Shown piece by piece: positions 56,543-64,000 of a stretch of 64,000 nt of DNA. The notes under the pieces are model-generated. The model was not told the origin of the DNA. It did no database searches and was given only the letters and a program-made list of their open reading frames with translations. Position 1 is the first letter of the stretch, and each line of letters starts with the position of its first letter. The stretch comes from Cryptomeria japonica (taxonomy: Eukaryota > Streptophyta > Pinopsida > Cupressales > Cupressaceae), in NCBI RefSeq assembly GCF_030272615.1, contig NC_081412.1, positions 103,342,796-103,406,795 on the forward strand, in the 5' to 3' direction. The translations under genes and the position numbers were made by a program.

Positions 56543-58740
56543 GACCTTCCTTCTTCACAATCCCATTTCTTGTTTGCTAATGATACGCTTCTGTTTGGGG
56601 CTTCCTCTTTGAGGGAAGCTAGAGTTATAAAGAAAATTATTTATGATTATGCTGCATTTTCTAGTCAGAAGGTTAATAACCAGAAGTCTAAGGTTTTCTT
56701 TGTGAATCTCTCTCCTCTAGTTAGAAATAGACTCATCCGCTTCTGGGGTTTTCAAGTAGGGACTTTTCCTTGCAAGTATCTAGGCATTCCTTTCTTTCTG
56801 GGCTCTGAAAAGACTTCCTTTTGGGATAAAGTTGTGCATGCGATCACTTCCAGAATATCTTCCTGGAATCACAAGTGGCTTACGATGGCTAGTAAGATTC
56901 TTTTAATTAAATCAGTCTCGAGTGCCATCCCTACATACTTGTTGTCCATTATGCAGGCTCCCCCTAAAGTTGTTAAGGACATTAAGATTTCCCTTAGGTC
57001 CTTCCTTTGGAATGATAATGTGGGGGGTAGAAAGAAGATTCCTCTTCTTGCATGGGACAAAATTTGTCATCCTAAAGAACTAGGAGGAGTGGGCATTCAT
57101 GATTTAGTTGCTCAGAATAAGGCCTGGGGGATAAGCTGGTGTGGAAGTTATATGCAGACCCTTTAAGTAAATGGGCTTCCATCATGCTTGCTAAGTATTT
57201 AAGGAGAGCTCCTAGAGAAAGGAATTTTATGGCTACATCTCTTCCAAAGGGTTCTGCATTTTGGAACTTTTTGGTTTCTTGCAGGATGGTTATTTTACCA
57301 CACTTTTCTTGGGTTGTTCATAATGGGAAGAAGGCCCGGTTTTGGGATGAAGTCTGGAATGGTCATCCTGCTCTTTCAACTATCCGAGATTGGTCCCCTT
57401 TGCCTAGTATTTTATCGGATCTTTGGGGGGCTTATGTTGCAGATTATTTTGATATTGTTTCTAGAGGTCCATATTTAGTAGCTAAATGGAAGGATATTCC
57501 TCCCTTGCCCATTGATAATGACCTTAGACTTGCTTTTATGGAAGAACTTCAAAAAAGACCTCTTGTATTTCAAGATGAGGAGGATTCCTTGGTATGGACT
57601 AAGAGTGCCTCGGGTGCTTATTCAGTAAAAGATGGATATAATTCTTTGTCTCAGGCTTCCTCAACCTCCCTCTCCTAGCATACTAAACTATTTTGGCATC
57701 CAACTTGTCTATCTAAGGCGGGGTCTTTTGCTTGGTTGGCAGTCTAGGATAAATTTCTCACTAGGATGCGATTAGACAGGCTTGGGATTACAACAATATT
57801 CCCTTGTGTTTTTTGTGGATATTGTATGGAATCCATGGATCATCTTTTTCTGCTTTGTCCTTTTGTTCGTGACTATTGGTATTGGCTTTTTGGGATGCTT
57901 GGTTGGTCTTCTGCTCTTAGTCCCAATTTGTTCTCATACTTCATGGCCTAGCCCTTGTTGTTCTCGTCTTCTTTTTATTCATCTCTTTGGATTGTGGCAC
58001 CATCACTAGTGGTCTGGAATCTTTGGCTTGAAAGGAATTCTAGGATCTTTAAACATAAATCTGCTACACTTGTTGATGTTATTGGCAAGATTCAATCCTC
58101 CATTTGAGAGGTGGTGCTTTCTTACATCCATAAAAATTTAGATCACCTCAGGTCTTTTTCTCACTAGGATAATTGGGTCAATTGGAAATGGGGTTCTCTT
58201 CATCTAATGCCTTCTCATGGGGCTATATCAATTGGTCTATCTTCTCTTGTTAAGCATAGGATGGCCAAATGGAGTCCCCCCCAGTTTGCTTTCAAGCTCA
58301 ATTTTGATGGGGCTTCTAAGGGAAATTTGGGAAGGTCTAGTATTGGAGTGGTCATTTTTTATCATTCTTCTAAGATCATCAAAGTTGTGGGTAAATATAT
58401 TGGTCAGGGTACTAATAATGTCGTTGAGTTTCAGGCTTTATCCTTTGGTCTTGATCTCGCTATCTCTTTGAATATTAAAGACATTGTTATTGAAGGAGAC
58501 TCAATGTTGGTTTTTCAGGCGGTTGTTGCCAAAAAATGTATCTCTTGGCATTTACAATATTTGTTAGAGTGCATTCTTGTGCAATTGAAGTGTTTTCCCA
58601 CTTTCTCCATCTTTCATTGTTACAGGGAGATCAATGTCATTGTAGATTTTTTGGCTAATAAGGCTATTGTTGAGGGTGCCGATTTATTAGAGGTTCTTCC
58701 TTCGGACATTCCAGCCTCTTGCATTAGGCTTCTCTCTTAG
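56543..58740 (+). pseudogene. LINE ORF2 fragment: RT, zf-RVT, RNase H (broken)
   Basis: RT starts at FLFANDTLLFGAS, where the usual FADD has N for the first D. It continues with FPCKYLGIPFFLG, KWLTMASKILLIKSV and LLAWDKICHPKELGG. After one frameshift near 57135 the rest is in a single frame with five stops, four TAG and one TGA. It includes DEVWNGHPALSTIRDW, the zf-RVT cluster CVFCGYCMESMDHLFLLCPF (~57810) and RNase H (LNFDGASKGNLG at ~58300, IEGDSMLV). The frame ends at a TAG at 58738-58740. The endonuclease and the first half of RT are absent. Confidence 0.9.
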
Positions 58741-60312
58741 CAAGAATTGGGTCTTACTTGGAAGCCTCCCTCATTTTCTATGATGGATGTGGTTTTCTTT
58801 CGTAAGTATCTACAGTGACAGTGTTGCTCTTTTTGACAATATCTTTGTTGTTGATATTTTCAATTAGAATTTCCTCATGGAGCCTGGAGGATGTTGTGGC
58901 TTCTCCTGCTGGAGTGCTATCTTTCATCTTTCTATAGATTTTTGTTGTTGTCTTCTCCCTTCTCCTTGCTGGGTGTGGTTTTTCTTTCGCATATGGCTAC
59001 AGGGAGGATGTTGTCCTACCTTATGGCAACATCTTTGTTGTGGGTATATCTAGTAGTATCTCCTTGCTAACCATGGAGGGTGAAGGGGATATTTTGGTTT
59101 GGCTGGTACCTTTTCCATTTCTTTTGTACCTCGAGATTTTTTCACTGATTGGTGTTTGGGGGATCTCTGCTATGTCCAATGTATGTTCTGATTGGTTGTT
59201 TGATTCCATTTGTTGGTATTTTATTGGTGGGTGACTCGGGCTCTTTTGATGATGTGTCTTTGTTTCTGTGTGGAATGGTGTCTGGTAATAATGGTTTTCT
59301 ATGGTGTTCGATCTTCTGCATTATTTGGTAATTATTATCTTTTGTTGTCTGGGCTTGGTGACTATTTGGCAGGGGTTTTGGGTCATGATTGGTTGTGCTG
59401 ATCTCATCATTCTCTAAACAACTGACATCATATTTGTTCATATCCTTGGGGAGTTGCATGTTTCATGATCGGGGGTGATGTGTCAGGAGGTTGTGTTCTG
59501 CAACATGATTATGCTTCACCATTGGTTGGTCATTCCTATATTTTTTGCTCATTTTCTTGTGAGCTGCCTTTTCTTGATTCAGAGGGATAATCATGTTTTT
59601 GATATCTCTTCTTCTTTTTATATTCATGGTGGCTTGTAGTCATAGTATCTATTCTTTCTTTGCATTTGTTTTTTCTAACACAAAATGCTCTGCTTGTTGT
59701 GGAGAGTTCTTGTTAAAATTGGTGGTTGGTGGCTATTTTTGAGGAACTGGAAATTGCAGACAGCGTGGTGTTTCAGATGGTTTCTTATCTTGCTTCTATT
59801 TCTTTGGTTTTTTCTTTGGCTTACCTTATGGATCGGTCTTATTCTGCTTCCTTGGGGTCTTCATCATCCCTCTCTTCTTCTTATCTGGATTGTCATATGT
59901 TTTCTCACCATTTTTGTGCTGGTAGGTTCACTTATTTTAGGATCTTTTCTGGTTGTGAGTTTTATTCTATTCAGAGGTCTGGATACATGTGTTGTGTAGA
60001 TAGGACGGTTCAGGGTTGATGGCACTGGTTTTGTTTTTGGATGGATGGCACTGGTTCTATTTTGATATGTTCTCTTCTATGCTGGTTATGGCAGCTTCCT
60101 TTATATCTAATGTAGATGGCTATGTATCTGGGAGGATTTTTTGGGGTGCCTATGGGCTTTTGTAATGGGTACATAGGCTTATGTTTTCTTGAGAAATACT
60201 AAAGGGTTTTATTATTGGTTCTTTCCCTTCAGTGCTCTTTGAACCAGACACTTGTAAAAAAACAAAAAATTTAATATAATTTCAGTGGTTTCATCCACTT
60301 TTATCAAAAAAT
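58741..60312 (+). other. Long 3' region of the second LINE
   Basis: About 1.57 kb of G/T-rich sequence with imperfect internal repetition (GGAGGATGTTGT at ~58887 and ~58997). No frame comparable to ORF3 of the first LINE is open, although several frames of 60-105 codons occur. It ends with GTGGTTTCATCCACTTTTAT before the A-rich tail. Confidence 0.7.
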
Positions 60313-60352
60313 AAAAAAGAGTAAATAAAGATAAATAGGAATTAATAAATGT

Positions 60353-63300
60353 ACAAAACTTAGTAAGATAATATACCTTATCAATATATCATTATATTAA
60401 AACATTCCATAACAATAAACCTAAATATAAATGAAGCTTGACATGAGCATACAAATCTCATCATTACAAATAAATAAAATATTCAAGACTATATCAGTAA
60501 TTTCCATGTTATAGTTTCTAAACCATTAGAAATAAATGAGATTATACATTCCTAAAACTTTACTCTAAGGAGTGAAAATATTATTTGCCTAAAAAACGTT
60601 TCTAACAAAGTCATTTTCTTGTCTTAAATTTTGTAGAGAGCAAGGGATAGTTCAATTTTCATTTTAATATCATTTGAATTCTATGGCTACATGTTTCTAA
60701 TTAAATCATTAAGGCCTAAAATGATAGAATTCCACTATAGCATATTATAATTCATTCTTGATTGTGATTCAATAAACATCATAATTGGTATTTTTCTATA
60801 TCATAGAGTTTTACATTGTGTAATTCTATGTCATTTTATTCTAATGAATGGTTGGGTTGTCAAGAGGGTGTCAAATCCTATTGAGTAAAGCACATCATGA
60901 TAAACTCTATATTCTATAACATTTTTAATCTTTGGGGCACTATGGACTCAATCCACAATAATTTCTTCATTCCCAAATTGTTCAATGACTTCTAGGCAAG
61001 TCTACCATAAGAATTTTATTAAAAAAAAAATTAGAGTTTTGAAATAAAATCTGTATTACTAGCGCATAATTATTAGTGGGATCCACTTTTTCTATTGATT
61101 AAGACATGAAATTGTTCATGTGTTATTTTGAGATTTTATATTTTTGTCCTTGTTTTTAAGAATTCATATTTATATTTTGTATAATTGATATAATGTGTAA
61201 TAAAAATTTAAATATATCAATTTTTATATTTGAAATATTTACGATGAAGGAAAAAAATACTATTATACTAAAGAACAATTGAATTTTATGTAATAGTGAA
61301 AACTTTTACTATGTTGGACATAATTGAATTGCACAAAATATATCAAATTCCATCTTTCAAATCATCTTCAAAATAATATAGTATTTCCTTACAATTATAT
61401 CATATTCATGATATTTGAATGATCTAAAATTCTATTTTAAAAATATAACAACTTTATTAATGAAAAAAATAATAAATACAAATTTACACAACAAAATTTT
61501 ACATACAAACTCAGATAAAATTGAAAAAAACTTAATAAATAGAATAGTTTCAACTATCATATTAAGAAGGTTTTTGAATAAATGAACAACTAGAAAATTA
61601 GTGAAATATACAATGTAATATAGTAATATAAAATTTTCCTAAAATAAGAATTGAACAAAAAAATAGATGGCACATAAAAAAAATATATAGAAACTATTTA
61701 GCAAATCAGAAATTTTATGACACCTTTCTCCTCCAATGATCAATACCATTTAAAAGATCTCTAAAAGGAAAAGTTGATAATGCAAATCCTTCTAGGGGTG
61801 ACTCATAAGGGTGAATCATAAGTCCTAGATACTAGAATAAATAGAACTACCTCATACCCAACATGGATATAAATTTGTATTATTTGGACTTTTGAATGTA
61901 TTTCAAAGAAAGGCCATAAAGTTTTGATGCACCAGGCATCTTTTTCTTTTCATTTCAATAAATAGAATCATATTGTTTCTTGAGTGTCATATATGATGCA
62001 TCTAAAATATGGAAAAAGAAAAGTCTTCTTAAAAAAATATAAAAGTATGAAGAAAGTGAAGATTCACACATTCATATAAGTTGAAACTTAAAAGATGGAT
62101 TCTTAAAAGCGTCCCCCTTACCCACCCCCACAAAAAAATAAGCTGATAATTTGATCAACCAATGACCAAATCCCCTTAATCTAGAATCTGAGAGCTAGAA
62201 TCTTAATTTTTTTTGTCATGGTTTTTATATTGGGATTTTTCTTGGGGGTGTCAAATCTAAAAACTCAAATGTTTCAATGTGTTTATAAGTTTTCCTTAGT
62301 TTTCAAACTTTGTCATTTGTGTTAATGACATTTTTTACCCGAATTTGATGAAATAAAAAGGGTTTGTTTAGTAAATTGTCATCTTTCTATTGATATAAGA
62401 TTTGCTTTATTTTGAATTTAATATATAATTATTATTGATTTTCTACATGCATTATGTCTAAAGTCTTGATTGATATGCTGATTAAAAAACATCTATAACA
62501 TTCAAACATATTTTTTGAATCTAAAACATCCACCACACTGTATGCTTCAAAAACTATAGGTTGAAAAAAAAAATGAAGTTCATAATTTTTTGGCGAAGTT
62601 AGGGTGACCGAACATATAGCTTTTAAAAGTCTTAATAAAAAAATTATATAACTAATTATTTACTTGCAAAAAACGTACAACATAATATGTGTCACAGTCG
62701 GGCATGTGTCCTCTAATTATAATGAAAGGTTTTTTTAAAAATGAAAAAAAATTCCTTGTACTTAGGTTGGCCAGATATACATCGATTTTTTTTTTTCAAA
62801 ATTGTTAGTACTATTGTATTAAACTTTCAAATTTTCACCAAAAATATTTATTTTTTCCGAAAAATAACTAATAACCTACAAAATATATTCAATTTTCTAT
62901 TCCTACATATTCTCCAAATTATGCTAATATCCTATTAAAACCGTCATGTGAAATTGTCTAAGACCTAGTTTGGACCCTAATGATCCTACAATGTCCCTAT
63001 TATATTAATGCAATAAAAGATAATCAAACTATCAGATATCATTAATGAGACATGTCGACATAAGGATAGAAATTCAAGCCACCCAATGGTGATCATTAAT
63101 TTGCATGGTCGAAACTTAACGTGTGGGGCGGACTCCCCTCCGATTACAAAATAAAGAGAGAAAAATTTGTATTGGAATATGACTTGAATTCCAAATCAAT
63201 GTCGAAAAATATCGAACTTATCCTTCAAAATATCAAGGGAGGATGCTTTCTAAGTCGTACAAGCAATCACATGGTTTAAATGTGATGGCCGAGGGTTTTT

Positions 63301-64000
63301 ACTCTAAAATTATATCACATGAAATGGGAAATTTTGGTTAGATAATCAAAGAATCTTAATATGATTTTTGAAATAAAATAATTTTTAATGGTTGAAGAAT
63401 AATTTTGAAAAAATAACTGTCGAAAAAATTGCATTAAAACAAAGTGGATAACTAAATTTAAGTTTTCAATATAAGTGATAAATTATTTAAACATATGTAA
63501 GGGCTCAAGAGAGAGATATAAGAATAGAAATTCTAATCATGTCGATCTAGATCACGGTTCCCTTTTTTTTTCAGATAGTGTAAGAAATAAATAGGTTCAA
63601 TAAATAAGATAATTACTTGGTTTAAATTTAGAGCTGAGATATATTATGTAATATAAACTTAAAAATAGAAACAGTAGAATTAAAAGTATTTTTTATTTAT
63701 TTTGGTGATTGATTGATAGATACTTGTCCATCATTTTGGTGGTTGATTGATAGATACTTGTCCATCATTTTGATTATAATTTTTTAATTGTAGTTTAAAA
63801 TCATAACTTTTTATATATATTGGAAGCATAATGATTAAAATCTGAACTAGGTTGCTCTTAAATTTTGATGGATCAATCTTGCTTGCATGGGTTTGATCTT
63901 GGGATCCAAAAATTTGACCTTTGTGCATATTTGACATGTGATGTGTGGATTTGAATTGATTAATCGTGTATTGTTAGAAAATGAGTTGCACCAAATTTTA
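60353..64000. other. AT-rich sequence, no gene supported
   Basis: No coding region, RNA gene or mobile-element end that I can defend. A ~33-base tandem pair (GGTGATTGATTGATAGATAC / GGTGGTTGATTGATAGATAC, then TTGTCCATCA) lies at 63700-63768. A perfect ATGTCGACAT occurs at 63052-63061 away from any gene. Confidence 0.5.
63700..63768. repeat. Short tandem duplication, ~33-bp unit, two copies
   Basis: TTGATAGATACTTGTCCATC occurs twice, 33-34 bases apart, with one substitution upstream. Confidence 0.8.

Larger units (their letters stand above)
56543..60312 (+). mobile_element. 5'-truncated L1-type LINE, 3.8 kb
   Basis: It begins within the RT catalytic region and continues through zf-RVT and RNase H, then a ~1.57-kb 3' region, ending TTTTATCAAAAAATAAAAAA. 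Comparison with the empty site in the left block (48399-48440) fixes both edges to within a few bases. I find no clean target duplication; ~15 bases of target seem to be missing. Confidence 0.87.
54509..60352 (+). repeat. Right copy of the ZIP 3' block (segmental duplication)
   Basis: Contains exons 2-3 of the intact gene and ~1.3 kb of downstream flank, then is interrupted by a LINE (56543-60312) and resumes at AAGAGTAAATAAAG. The left copy at 44961-48471 lacks the LINE. Confidence 0.85.

Noticed and set aside
59021-60019. Several 60-105-codon frames in the second LINE's 3' region as a counterpart of ORF3
   Set aside because: Different frames, no shared motifs with ORF3, G/T-rich low-complexity composition.
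63052-63061. ATGTCGACAT as a regulatory site
   Set aside because: No gene nearby; mentioned only as a warning that the palindrome also occurs by chance or in dispersed repeats.

Overview
The window looks like nuclear DNA of a seed plant with a large, repeat-bloated genome; a conifer or other gymnosperm is my inference, based on the density of nested retroelements and the long gene-poor stretches, not on any diagnostic gene. It is AT-rich. I see one apparently intact host gene, a three-exon ZIP/IRT-family metal transporter (52979-55215). Almost everything else is mobile-element sequence in layers.

Region 1-17643: two head-to-tail units of a non-autonomous, copia-related LTR element (A and B) joined through an LTR and a primer-binding site. 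That site is split by a 3.06-kb solo-LTR-like insertion with a 5-bp target duplication. Unit B is interrupted by a 7.4-kb L1-type LINE on the minus strand with a 16-bp target duplication; unit A keeps the empty site. The LINE carries a third long reading frame after its endonuclease/RT/RNase H frame and overlapping it by 11 nt. Region 17644-20794 is unassigned apart from a ~105-bp tandem repeat.

Region 20800-27560: a complete LTR element (minus strand, 5-bp duplication ACTAT, PBS and PPT visible) with a zinc-knuckle gag and a second, unrecognised ~800-codon frame, but no protease, integrase or RT. Region 27566-28888 holds diverged short duplications.

Region 28893-40347: two copies (5.3 and 5.7 kb, 431 bp apart counted between their target duplications) of a terminal-inverted-repeat element, each flanked by its own 4-bp target duplication (ACAA; TTAC). 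Each contains palindrome-rich subterminal arrays, a CT microsatellite arm, a 2.0-2.7-kb bidirectional satellite built on CATATG and CCTTAGG palindromes, and a ~1-kb GA-rich arm. No transposase is visible. This is the most unusual structure in the window. The second copy sits in the 5' LTR of a decayed Ty1/copia element (40352-44930), whose LTR itself contains a copy of the PBS, leader and gag start.

Region 44961-60352: two copies of a block holding the 3' part of the ZIP gene. The left copy (44961-48471) lacks exon 1, has a frameshift in exon 2, and has received a ~1.36-kb TRIM-like LTR element. The right copy is the intact gene; its downstream flank has received a 5'-truncated LINE (56543-60312) and its intron 1 holds another LINE scrap. 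Downstream of both copies is a ~90-bp minisatellite containing matches to the plant zinc-deficiency response element. From 60353 to the end is AT-rich sequence without a gene I can support.
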